In this document: in pieces, positions 9,701 through 16,990 of the stretch
How the letters are laid out: every line of letters begins with the position of its first letter
Numbering within the stretch: position 1 is the first letter of the stretch
Source of the DNA: DASQPJ01 sp036268355
GTDB lineage: Bacteria; Actinomycetota; Actinomycetes; Sporichthyales; Sporichthyaceae
Assembly: GCA_036268355.1 (NCBI GenBank)
Contig: DATAUG010000187.1
Location: forward strand, 30,902-94,901
Length of the DNA stretch: 64,000 nt
Reading direction: 5' to 3'
Program-made: the position numbers and the translations under genes
The notes under the pieces: model-generated
What the model saw: the letters and a program-made list of their open reading frames with translations, nothing else
What the model was told of the DNA's origin: nothing
The model's database searches: none

Positions 9701-11636
9701 CCATCAGCCCCGCGGCGTTGACCGGTCCCAGCGCGCGTCGCCATCCGCTGCGCCGGGTTCCGGCGAGGACCAGCAGACCGGCCAGCGCGCTGGCGGAGAC
9801 GGCCAGGGTCCGGCCGCGTTCACTGACCCGACGGGCCGCGGTGGTGGCGGCCACGATCTGCTCGACCGTCGCCAGGTCCGGGCAGACGACGTCGGCGGTC
9901 CACGGGATCTGCGGGGAACCGTCGAGGGGCGCAAGGCCGATGCCGACGTCGGCGGCGCCGAGGGCGCGGTGCGCCGCGGAGCTGATCACCGCGACACCGT
10001 GCCCGGCCGCCTGCAGCCGGTGGACCGCCGCCGAGATCGAAGTCCCCGGGGGAAGCTCCTCGGCGGCCCGGGCGCGGAGCTCGTCCGCCGTGAGCTGCCC
10101 GGCCAGCACGACCCGCAGGCCGGCCCGGCGGGCGGCGGCCAGCAGAGCGTCGGCCCGAAGGGCCGGTTCCCGGCCGACCAGGATCCGACCTACCGGCGCG
10201 CCGTCCCGCACCACGTCGCGCCAACCCTGGGCCGCGGACCGGTCCGGTCCGGAAATCAGCCGTTGGCCGGCGCTCCAAACGTCCGCGGTGTCCCAGCCAG
10301 GTGCGGTGGGCGTCGCATCGACAACCATCGGGGCCGCGCCGCGCAGCACCTCGGTGTCCACGACGACCGTGGTGACGCGGTCCAACCGCCGCCACGTGCC
10401 GCAGTCGAGGGTGAGGACTCCCTGCCGGGCCAACCGCGCCGACAGGCCGGCGGCGAAGCACTCCCGGGCCACCCGGGCCGCTTTGGGAATCCCGGCCAGC
10501 AGCGCGTCGGCGGCGCCCTGCGCGCCTCGTCCGGCCAGCACCGACGCGGCGGTGCCGGCCAGCGAGGCCACGCCGACCCGGTCGGCCAACGACTCCACCG
10601 GACCGGCCGGCAATGGGCAGGGCCGGGGTTGCTCGGCGAGTCGCTCGATGACCGTCCCGCCGTCGGACGGATCCAGCCCGTCGATCCACCGGGCCCAGCA
10701 CGCGCGGGCGGCCGTGAACTCGGCCACCGCGCAGGCCCGTTGGCCGGCGTCCACGAGCAGCCCGGCGAGGTCTCCGGCCAGCACCTGCGTCGCGGCCTTG
10801 CTCGTGCCCAGCAACAGATCCGCCCGAGCCGGACCCAGCCGCCCCTCGACGAGCCGGCGCAAGCGGGGATGCGAATCCATGCCTGCTACCAGGGCGTTCG
10901 GCAGCCGAAGCGCCGGCACCCGCGGCACCGGTCGCGTCCAGACCGTGAGAGCCAACCCCAGCAGGTCCACACCCAGGGCGAGCCGGGCCGCCGACAGCAG
11001 CTCCGGATCGGCGGGCAGGCATGTGTGCCGGGACCAGCCCTGCTCGCTCGTGCCGCAGCCGTCCTCGACCTGCTCGACCACGTCGAGCAATTCCTCGACC
11101 GAGTAGGAGTCGCCGGCCCAGCCGGCCGTCAACCGACCGGCCGACGCGTTGATCTGCCACCACCGCACGCCCGCGGTCTCCGTGAGCGAGGACTGCAACT
11201 TCTCGACCAACTCGGCGGCGCTGCGCCCGTCCAGTCCGCGCACCTCGGTCCAGACCGACCGGTCGGGACCCTGCCGGGTATCGAGGTGGACGTGACGTCG
11301 GTGCCGTTCCGGCCGCGGGTCGAACAGGTCGGCCAGCTCCGCGCCGGGGCCGGCCATCTCCTGGCGCGCCCGGGCGGCGGCGCGGCGGAGCAGCCCGGCA
11401 CCCGGCGCGCGGCCGACCCGGGGCGCCAACCCGACGGCCGCGAGGGCCCCGCCGAGGCTGACGGCCGTGCCGAGGGCGGCCACGGTCGTCGCGGCGGCGG
11501 CCGTGGCCCCGATCGTCGTGGCGGCCGCCGAACCGATCACCGCCGCGCCCTGGCTGGGCACGAGCCGCACGCTGTCTCCCGTCGCCGAGTCGGTCCACCG
11601 CTGCCGGGCGGACCGGTCGCGCAGACGGAACGCCAA
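6615..11636 (-). CDS. ctpI: Giant P-type cation-transporting ATPase, CtpI type
   Basis: ATP-driven cation pump of 1673 residues, about twice the usual P-type ATPase length, as in the mycobacterial CtpI/CtpH group, which carries a long N-terminal extension (here about 700 residues). The core contains the actuator motif LTGES near residue 915, the phosphorylation site CFDKTGTLTEG with Asp1072, and the hinge MAGDGSNDAAAI, so catalysis should be intact. The transported ion is unknown for this family. A Ser/Thr-Gly-Asn-Pro repeat lies between the extension and the core. The final 60 or so residues are antisense to the convincing small gene at 6477-6797, so the frame may read past the ancestral stop. 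The TTG start has no obvious ribosome binding site and is uncertain. Confidence 0.85.
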   Translation of the reverse strand: MAFRLRDRSARQRWTDSATGDSVRLVPSQGAAVIGSAAATTIGATAAAATTVAALGTAVSLGGALAAVGLAPRVGRAPGAGLLRRAAARARQEMAGPGAELADLFDPRPERHRRHVHLDTRQGPDRSVWTEVRGLDGRSAAELVEKLQSSLTETAGVRWWQINASAGRLTAGWAGDSYSVEELLDVVEQVEDGCGTSEQGWSRHTCLPADPELLSAARLALGVDLLGLALTVWTRPVPRVPALRLPNALVAGMDSHPRLRRLVEGRLGPARADLLLGTSKAATQVLAGDLAGLLVDAGQRACAVAEFTAARACWARWIDGLDPSDGGTVIERLAEQPRPCPLPAGPVESLADRVGVASLAGTAASVLAGRGAQGAADALLAGIPKAARVARECFAAGLSARLARQGVLTLDCGTWRRLDRVTTVVVDTEVLRGAAPMVVDATPTAPGWDTADVWSAGQRLISGPDRSAAQGWRDVVRDGAPVGRILVGREPALRADALLAAARRAGLRVVLAGQLTADELRARAAEELPPGTSISAAVHRLQAAGHGVAVISSAAHRALGAADVGIGLAPLDGSPQIPWTADVVCPDLATVEQIVAATTAARRVSERGRTLAVSASALAGLLVLAGTRRSGWRRALGPVNAAGLMGIVTGLQGARRAARPPAQVQVPLLPWHALEPDEVRRRLGPQAAAPNGPASACPAAPSVTHIRGDRTGSDAPAAQSWVARVGVARPVPPVARRVVRDAGWWLVHLREELSDPLTPVLTVGAAASAVLGAPTDAVLVGAVMGVNAVVATAQRRRAERAMQELRKQATVSARVLTSTGDSSTGNPSTGNPSNGNLRGLPHASTALDGYGGPDESEDPAHLLAAIDDAAAEAVLVAADRLRVGDLIGLRAGEVVPADARLITVDGLELDESGLTGESITVGKQVAATPGAPVAERACMVFEGTVVVAGSGTAVVVAVGAATQAGRAMAAVPAGVGAGGVQAQLRSLTDRALPLTLGGGALVTALGLLRARPLRAAVADGVAVAVAAVPEGLPLVATVAQAAAALRLSRRGVLVRSSRAVEALGRIDTICFDKTGTLTEGVPELVELADLQRHWSADSTPDTPAARELLRAAARACPAGDDGPVLHATDRAVLAAARNLPGPAQAWDPVDELPFQSNRGYAAALGQTDSELRLIVKGAPEVLLARCTRVCILDSEPGAPTDPFTDADRDAALRTVQRLAAGGLRVLVVTRRDLDARPVDLETAVESLTLLGFLGLADTARPATRPVLRELARNGIDVRMVTGDHPVTARAVAQQLGITGTVVTGAQLDALDETARTELIANSTVFARVSPEHKVRIVAALQRTGRVVGMAGDGSNDAAAIRLADVGIGLRAHGSAAARDSADLVLTEPDLTLLLEAMVEGRRMWQQVRDAVGILIGGNAGEVAFTILGTAWAGHAPVSARQFLLVNLLTDMFPAMAVAVSHPRGRPTGTAGFHLDEAAGLGEELQGAPAPDLGPQLRKAIVVRGAATASGALGAWWTGRVTGPPRRAATMGLVALVGTQLGQTLIVGRRSPLVWTTVVGSGVALVAIVQTPGVSHFFGCTPLDPAAWAAVVATATTATAASVIAPRIMVRLGGSVGLGQCLADLLQIPVVGMDQQMAHGQQGGDRRLDQLGEDEAAQHQVVDEVGTVGRGPMR
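9130..9189 (-). repeat. Four 15-bp tandem repeats inside ctpI
   Basis: Four units of 15 bp with the plus-strand core TTGCCGGTGGACGGG, each differing by one to three bases, encode a low-complexity stretch of STGD/STGNP/SNGN units in the ATPase. The period is a multiple of three, so copy-number change keeps the frame. It sits at the border between the N-terminal extension and the transport core and looks like a variable linker. Confidence 0.85.
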
Positions 11637-11767
11637 TCGCTGTTCACCGCGGACCCGCGCGCTGTTCGGCGTCGAGCATGGGTCGTGCGTGCAGCCTTAC
11701 CCGCGAGGTGCGTTCCCCATCCCCGACGTGCTGCGCGCCGCCGGGGACCGTCAAGGAGGATGAAGAC

Positions 11768-11890
11768 ATGGGCGAAGTGTTGTTGGCGTTGGCCGTGGAC
11801 GTGCTGGCCGCGGTACTGGGCGCGGTTGCGCTGGAGGCGTTGCGGCGGGCGGTCCGCGCGGTGGGGACCGGTCAGACTCGCCCGTGCTGA
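11768..11890 (+). CDS. 40-residue membrane peptide divergent from ctpI
   Basis: A short ORF with a near-perfect ribosome binding site (AAGGAGGA) seven bases before the ATG. The peptide starts MGEVLLALAVDVLAAVLGAVA and is one hydrophobic helix followed by a basic tail (LRRAVRAVGTGQTR). Codons have strong G/C bias at the third position. It is transcribed away from the P-type ATPase; a small regulator or subunit of that pump is a guess from context and topology only. No family recognised. Confidence 0.6.
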   Translation: MGEVLLALAVDVLAAVLGAVALEALRRAVRAVGTGQTRPC

Positions 11891-11914
11891 GCCCGACGCC
11901 AGGTCGCCCGCCTG

Positions 11915-12355
11915 TCACCGCTCCGCGGGCGACCCGCGCCCCGGGTCGGGGTCGCTGTCGAAGAGGCTGAACGAGGGCCGCAGTCCACCCAGGCGGCCGC
12001 GCCCGAGCAGGGTCCCGACCAGCGCGATGCCGGCGGCCACCGGAAGTTCCACCGCGCCGCCGGCCACCAGTGCGGCCACGCCCGCGTAGTACAGCGCACC
12101 GGGCGGCAAGGTGAATCGGACCGGGCCGACCCGGGCCACCGCACCCGGCCCGGGAAGGCGTATCGAGGCGGACACCAATGGCGCACGCAACGTGGCCTCA
12201 ACCCGCCCGGTGCGCGCCGGTTGCCCGCTGACCGCAGTCTTCGCCGCGGGTCGCGCGGGCCGCGGAGTGCCGTTGGGCGAACTGTTCTTCGCCGCGGTCG
12301 ACCGCTTGTGCGGCGGCTTCGGCTCAGCCGCAGTCGCTACGGTGGGTTCGGACAA
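11915..12355 (-). CDS. Small membrane protein with basic Pro/Ala-rich N-terminus
   Basis: The TTG at 12355 is chosen because AAGGGAG sits five bases upstream; this gives 146 residues. The first half is charged and Pro/Ala/Lys-rich (PKPPHKRSTAAKNSS). The second half has a predicted membrane segment (LPPGALYYAGVAALVAGGAVELPVAAGIALVGTLLG) and a polar C-terminus. It lies just beyond the small gene upstream of ctpI, convergent with it. Similar short proteins with this layout are common unknowns in actinobacteria; no function can be assigned. Confidence 0.6.
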   Translation of the reverse strand: MSEPTVATAAEPKPPHKRSTAAKNSSPNGTPRPARPAAKTAVSGQPARTGRVEATLRAPLVSASIRLPGPGAVARVGPVRFTLPPGALYYAGVAALVAGGAVELPVAAGIALVGTLLGRGRLGGLRPSFSLFDSDPDPGRGSPAER

Positions 12356-12604
12356 AACGACTCCCTTATCGGCGGGCTGGCACCGCCTTCGCGCCAGAGA
12401 AGGCAATCTGCCCCGAACGCCGGTCCCGGACACCTGGGCGCCACTGACCGACCGGGGGTTTGCGCCGGCCGTGGGTCTCGGGGGGACTCGCCGGCGCTCG
12501 GCTCCGACAGCGCGCCCGAGGGCGGCGCTCCAATGACGCTGGGCCTCGGCTGCCATTACCTTGCTCCGGCGACGCCGCCGGGCTCCACACAGCGCTGCTG
12601 TGCC

Positions 12605-13594
12605 CTACATGGCCTCGACCTTCGGCATGATTTCTTCCCTCAGCCGCTTGAGGTCGTCGAGCGTCTTCGCGGTCGGCACGTCGCGGAACGGCGGCCACAG
12701 CAGCGGCATCGTCAGGCCTGCCTCGCTGTAGCGCTTGAGGATGTCCTCGATCTGCTGCGCGCTGCCCACCAGCAGGTTGGAGCCCTTGCCCGCCGGGGTC
12801 TGGTCCACGTCCACGTCCGTGATGACGAACCAGATCATGCTGCACATGTCGAAGTTGGCGGGCAGCGACTTGCCCAGCTCGCCGAGCTCGCGGGTGATTT
12901 CGCTCTTCCACCTGGCCAGCTCTTCGGGGGTGTCCTGGATGCCGATCCAGCCCGAGAGGCCGTACTTCGCGATGCGCTTCGCCGACCGCGCCGGGTCCTT
13001 CAGGCCGCTGAAGTAGATCGGCGGCCCCGGCTTCTGCAGGGGCTTGTGGCCGAACCCGCAGAGGTCGAAGTCGGCGAACTCGCCGTGGTACTCGAACAGG
13101 TCGTTGGTCCAGATGCCCTGCATGATCTCGATCGTCTCGCGCACGTGCGCGTGCCGCCGCGGGAACAAGTGCGAGACGCTCGCGGCGGCGAACTCCTCGG
13201 GCATCCAGCCGGATCCCACGCCCACGTTGAGCCGCCCGTTGGACAGGTGGTCGATCGTGGCCAGTTCGGTGGCGAGCACCCCGGGCGAGCGGTACGGGGT
13301 GTCGATGATGCTCATCCCGATCCGCAGCTTGCTCGTCTTGGCGGCCAGCCACGGGATCAGCGGCATGCCCTGGAACCACTCGCCACGCGCGATGACCGGC
13401 ATGCCCTTCGGGAACTCGGTCATCATGCCGAACGAGTGCTGCAGTTCCATCCGGTCGGAGGCCTCCGGGACGACGATCCGGTCGAGCGTCCACACGGAGT
13501 CGAAGTCGAGCTCCTCGGCCAGCGCGGTGAGGTCCTCGAGCTCCTTGACGGTTACCTTGTCGCGGAAGTTCGGCAGGTAGAGAGCGAGCTTCAT
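12605..13594 (-). CDS. LLM-class F420-dependent oxidoreductase
   Basis: Luciferase-like TIM-barrel flavin/F420 oxidoreductase of 329 residues, a normal length. Typical features are the N-terminal strand MKLALYLPNF, the EELDFDSVWTLDRI segment, and the family signature GRLNVGVGSGWMPEEF around residue 140, with later IYFSGLKDPARSAKRIAKYGLSGW. Such enzymes reduce or oxidise organic substrates with reduced F420 (or FMN); the substrate is unknown. The ATG is well placed behind AAGGAGG. It stands alone, with a two-copy 19-bp tandem repeat in its upstream region. Confidence 0.85.
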   Translation of the reverse strand: MKLALYLPNFRDKVTVKELEDLTALAEELDFDSVWTLDRIVVPEASDRMELQHSFGMMTEFPKGMPVIARGEWFQGMPLIPWLAAKTSKLRIGMSIIDTPYRSPGVLATELATIDHLSNGRLNVGVGSGWMPEEFAAASVSHLFPRRHAHVRETIEIMQGIWTNDLFEYHGEFADFDLCGFGHKPLQKPGPPIYFSGLKDPARSAKRIAKYGLSGWIGIQDTPEELARWKSEITRELGELGKSLPANFDMCSMIWFVITDVDVDQTPAGKGSNLLVGSAQQIEDILKRYSEAGLTMPLLWPPFRDVPTAKTLDDLKRLREEIMPKVEAM

Positions 13595-13641
13595 GCGTGC
13601 GGCCTCCTTGCTGGGTGCCCGGTTGAGTGGGGCAGCAACTC

Positions 13642-13679
13642 TATGGGGGCGCTGATTGCCTATGGGGGCGCTGATTGCC
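13642..13679. repeat. Perfect 19-bp tandem duplication
   Basis: The unit TATGGGGGCGCTGATTGCC occurs twice in direct succession, at 13642-13660 and 13661-13679, about 50 bp upstream of the LLM oxidoreductase start. It could be a duplicated operator or a recent slippage event. Confidence 0.9.
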
Positions 13680-14463
13680 CGACGGTCCAGGCCGTGCCCA
13701 ATCCTCAGGGTGATTCAGGACCGGCGGCCGGTAACTGCCGCACCATAGGCACCAATAACCTCGTGACATCCCACCCATATCCGCGACTGAGCAATGGTCG
13801 CGTTGCGTCCGCGCACGAGGAACTCGTCGGGCGCTGCCGGCGTGGAATGGGAAGGGGAGCAGGACACCGAGATTTCGCAAGTCGCCGGGCGCTGCAGCCA
13901 TAAATGCAACTGCCCAAAATATCGGTCGGGCCGCAGGCCATTGGGCGTTTGCAGAACCGTGTCGTGGCGAGATTCGCGGATCGAGCCCGAAACTCGAGGC
14001 CTGGCGCCCGGGACACCGGTGCCGGGTGGGAGCGCCGGCCACCGCGATTCGGCGGATCGGGACCGTCGGCCCCTGGTCCACGATCGGTCGGCAGCCGCGT
14101 GCCGAGCCAGAATGTGCCTCTCACCTGCGCAAGGACCGCGAGCAGGGGCTCGAGAGTCAGGTGTGCAACTCACACCCAGGCCCGCCGCAGAACGGCTGGA
14201 AACGGTTGTAACGCCCGGGGCGGCCGCTGCGATGTACTCGGCGGGGCGACACATTGCGAACACATTGCAGTCTGGCCGGGATGGGCTTACGCTCAAACCG
14301 GATTCGTCCCGGTAGTTCCGATATTCGTCCCCCGTGATACTCAGCTCAATCACAGGTTCAGCTTCACATTAGATATCCGAGATCGCACTGCCACGTGCTC
14401 GGCGCCTCCGGCCCGGGTTCGGGTCGATCCGCCTAACCCATGGTTCGGAGAAGGGAAGTGTTA
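13680..14463. other. Long intergenic region without a convincing gene
   Basis: About 780 bp in which several frames are open but none shows a good ribosome binding site, consistent third-position bias or a recognisable family. Base composition is less GC-rich than in the neighbouring genes. It must hold the promoter of the secreted protein at 14464. Confidence 0.45.
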
Positions 14464-15597
14464 ATGCCCACCTTGCCCATCCCCAGGCTTCGGTCGCGAG
14501 GCGTGGCTAGTTCAGCAGGTGCCCTCGTCCTGCTGGTCGGCTTACTCGCGAGTCCGGCGGCAGCCGGCTCAGTTCCTTCCAAGGGCGGTGCACCGCACGC
14601 CCCCGGCTTCGATTTCGACAACGAAGCCAGCTACCTCCTCGACATGCGCAACGCAGGCGTCGAGGAGAACACCCAGATCCCGTCGTCGATCTACGAGGAC
14701 TTCGGGTTCAGCGCGCTTCAGCTGAGCCACGACCTCGGTCAGCCGCAGGGCAAGTGCGACGCCCGCGGTGCCGGCTACTACCTGGGTCAGTACGTCGAGG
14801 AAGCGGTCCTGAGCAAGGGCGCCGCTCCGCCCGACGCAGGTGACGTCTCCGGCGGGTACGCGAACCCCGTCAGTTCCCGCACGGTCAAGCCGGACGTCTC
14901 GGCCAACGCACAAGACAACCTCACCGACCGGCACCCGTTCATCCAGAACCCCTTCCCGCCCGGCAAGGAGGTCACGAAGCTCCCCAACGACGGGACGCCG
15001 TTGTACATCAACAGCGGTTGTGACAGCGACCTCAAGGGCAACGGCGTAGGCAATGTCGTCGACATCGCGAAGGTTGCCGATGTCATCGGCAGCACCACCG
15101 AGGGTGGGGTCGACCACACGACCGGGGAGTACACCAGCACTTCCCGCTCGTACATCGCCGGAATCAAGGGCGCCGGCCCGCTGACCGCCCTCAGCTCGTT
15201 CATGACGGTGGACCAGAAGCCCGGTTCCGACCCGACGGTCACCTACCGGATCTCGTTGATCGACAACGACTCCGGCGGTTCGGTCACCGGGTGGAACCAG
15301 AACGGGATCACGTTGTCCGGCTCGAACGTCCCGGTCAACCAGTTGACCGAGCAGTTCAACAGCCAGGCGTCGACGGTCGCCGGAGCGCTTGCGTCACTGG
15401 GTCCGTTCGGCGTGCACCTCCTGGCGCCGGAGACGGGTAACCAGGGCCCGAACGACACCGGCACCAGCGGCCGGTTCGTCAGCGCTCCGTCGGTTCAGCT
15501 CGACTACGGCGCACACGCCCGCGACGGTGGCATCGGGCAGCACCAGATCACTCGGCTCGGCGCCATCCAGTTCACTGGTGTCTACGGCGATCACTGA
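14464..15597 (+). CDS. Secreted protein of unknown function
   Basis: A 377-residue protein with a clean Sec signal (VASSAGALVLLVGLLASPAAAGS). The ATG at 14464 follows AAGGGA; an in-frame ATG at 14440 is less well placed. The mature part is rich in Gly, Asp, Asn and Thr, starts with FDFDNEASYLLDMRNAGVEENTQIPSS, and has beta-rich stretches such as PTVTYRISLIDNDSGGSV. No enzymatic motif or known family was recognised. Two Cys (GKCDARG, SGCDSD) may form a disulfide. It is followed directly by a strong terminator and then a beta-propeller gene. A surface or spore-coat type structural role is possible, but this is a guess. Confidence 0.7.
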   Translation: MPTLPIPRLRSRGVASSAGALVLLVGLLASPAAAGSVPSKGGAPHAPGFDFDNEASYLLDMRNAGVEENTQIPSSIYEDFGFSALQLSHDLGQPQGKCDARGAGYYLGQYVEEAVLSKGAAPPDAGDVSGGYANPVSSRTVKPDVSANAQDNLTDRHPFIQNPFPPGKEVTKLPNDGTPLYINSGCDSDLKGNGVGNVVDIAKVADVIGSTTEGGVDHTTGEYTSTSRSYIAGIKGAGPLTALSSFMTVDQKPGSDPTVTYRISLIDNDSGGSVTGWNQNGITLSGSNVPVNQLTEQFNSQASTVAGALASLGPFGVHLLAPETGNQGPNDTGTSGRFVSAPSVQLDYGAHARDGGIGQHQITRLGAIQFTGVYGDH

Positions 15598-15606
15598 CCG
15601 AGATCA

Positions 15607-15646
15607 CGAACGGTGCGCCCGCCCATGGCGGGCGCACTGTTCGTTT
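15607..15646 (+). terminator. Rho-independent terminator after the secreted protein
   Basis: A 17-bp stem (arms 15607-15623 and 15627-15643, one G-T pair) with a CAT loop, followed by TTT. It begins ten bases after the stop codon of the gene ending at 15597. Confidence 0.85.
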
Positions 15647-15760
15647 CGGGCCCCGGAGTGCACAGGTCAGGCCGAACAGCTCGGTCGGCGACGACCGTTG
15701 ATCCCTCCGTCCTCGGGTGTCCGAGCGGTCGTCGTTCTTCCGCGGACAGGCGGTAGGTAG

Positions 15761-16786
15761 ATGCCGAATCATCCGGTCCGATGGCGCGGGCTGCTGGTGG
15801 CACTCATCGTGCTCTGCTCGGCAATTCCGCATTCTGCTGGGGCCGCCCGGGCCATCGGGCCGGACCAGGTCCGCGAAGTCGGCCCGGTTCGTGCCAACGC
15901 CGGCTCCAGTGGGATCGCCACGGTGGGTGGCTTCGTGTGGTTCACCGAGGAACTCGCCGACGGCATCGGTCGAATCGGTCCCCGAACCCGGGAGTTGCAC
16001 GAGTTCCCACTGTCCGAGCATTCGAGCCCGGTCGGCATCACGGCCGGACCCGACGGGAATGTGTGGTTCACCGAGGCGGGCGCGAACAAGATCGGGCGCA
16101 TCGACCACACGACCGGGCAGCTGACCGAATACCCGATTCCCACGCCCTTGGCGTTGCCGTTACGAATCACCACGGGCCCGGACCACGCCCTTTGGTTCAC
16201 CGAGTTCGGGGCGTCGGCAGTCGGGCGTATCGATCCGCGAAGTCCGCAGGTGACCGAGTACCCGCTGGGCGACGGCGGCAGCCAACCGGTGGCGATTGCC
16301 GCCGCGCCGGACGGTTCGGTCTGGATCACCGAGCGCGGTCACCTCGCGCGGATCGACCCGCGCAGTCATAAGGTCGTCCACTACCCGGTCGGCTTCGACT
16401 CCTCCGGTCTGGCCGTGGCTCGCGACCAGACACTGTGGCTGACCGACCAGATCGGTGGCTCGATCCATCAGCTGAACCGCGACGGACAGACGATCGGTCT
16501 GTATCCGATCGCGGCGCCGAGGAGCATGCCGGCCGGTATCACCACCGGACCGGACGGTGCCTTGTGGTTCACCGAGTTCGGGAGCGACTCCATCGGACGT
16601 GTCGACCCCGTCACCCATAAAATCACCGAGGACCCGACTCCCACGCAGATCACCGCGCCGGACGGCATCACCGCGGGACCCGACGGCAACCTGTGGTTCA
16701 CCGAGTTCACGGCCAATTCCATAGCCCGCCTCGAACCGCGAAACCACGCGATCACCGAGTACCGAACGCTGACCCCGCTGAGGTAG
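15761..16786 (+). CDS. Secreted Vgb-like beta-propeller protein
   Basis: A 341-residue protein with a Sec signal (LLVALIVLCSAIPHSAGA) and seven or so blades built on the repeat GITxGPDGxxWFTExxxxxIGRIDP. This is the virginiamycin B lyase (streptogramin lyase) family pattern. True Vgb lyases inactivate type B streptogramins, but most actinobacterial relatives are uncharacterised extracellular propellers, so antibiotic resistance should not be assumed. A paralogue encoding a lipoprotein lies at 23949-25034. The gene follows a terminator and is probably transcribed alone. Confidence 0.75.
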   Translation: MPNHPVRWRGLLVALIVLCSAIPHSAGAARAIGPDQVREVGPVRANAGSSGIATVGGFVWFTEELADGIGRIGPRTRELHEFPLSEHSSPVGITAGPDGNVWFTEAGANKIGRIDHTTGQLTEYPIPTPLALPLRITTGPDHALWFTEFGASAVGRIDPRSPQVTEYPLGDGGSQPVAIAAAPDGSVWITERGHLARIDPRSHKVVHYPVGFDSSGLAVARDQTLWLTDQIGGSIHQLNRDGQTIGLYPIAAPRSMPAGITTGPDGALWFTEFGSDSIGRVDPVTHKITEDPTPTQITAPDGITAGPDGNLWFTEFTANSIARLEPRNHAITEYRTLTPLR

Positions 16787-16815
16787 GCGGGAGATGTCAC
16801 GCGTGGTGACTTGAA

Positions 16816-16830
16816 CTGACGCTACGTCAG
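16816..16830. promoter_or_regulatory. Palindromic operator candidate CTGAC-N5-GTCAG
   Basis: The perfect palindrome CTGACGCTACGTCAG lies between the Vgb-like gene and the substrate-binding protein gene. The same motif with a different centre recurs at 18564-18578 near the 3' end of the binding-protein gene, and related copies occur at 1991, 57878, 28579 and 52841. The form suits a dimeric TetR-type repressor. Confidence 0.5.
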
Positions 16831-16990
16831 AAGAGCGGCGCCCCGGGGCATTCCGATTCCTGTTCGGCGGCCACCAAGGTTGCAGAGTCGACGGCCCCTC
16901 GGCGTCGTGCTGCGGACCCAAGGTATTGCCGTGGTTGCTCGGTTCGCGCTATGACCTCTTCATCTGCACCTTTAAGCCGAGGAGACACCG

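Noticed and set aside
13715..14353. Long open frames on both strands in the gap before 14464
   Set aside because: No ribosome binding site, uneven third-position bias, unusual amino-acid mix and no recognisable motif. High-GC DNA produces such frames by chance.
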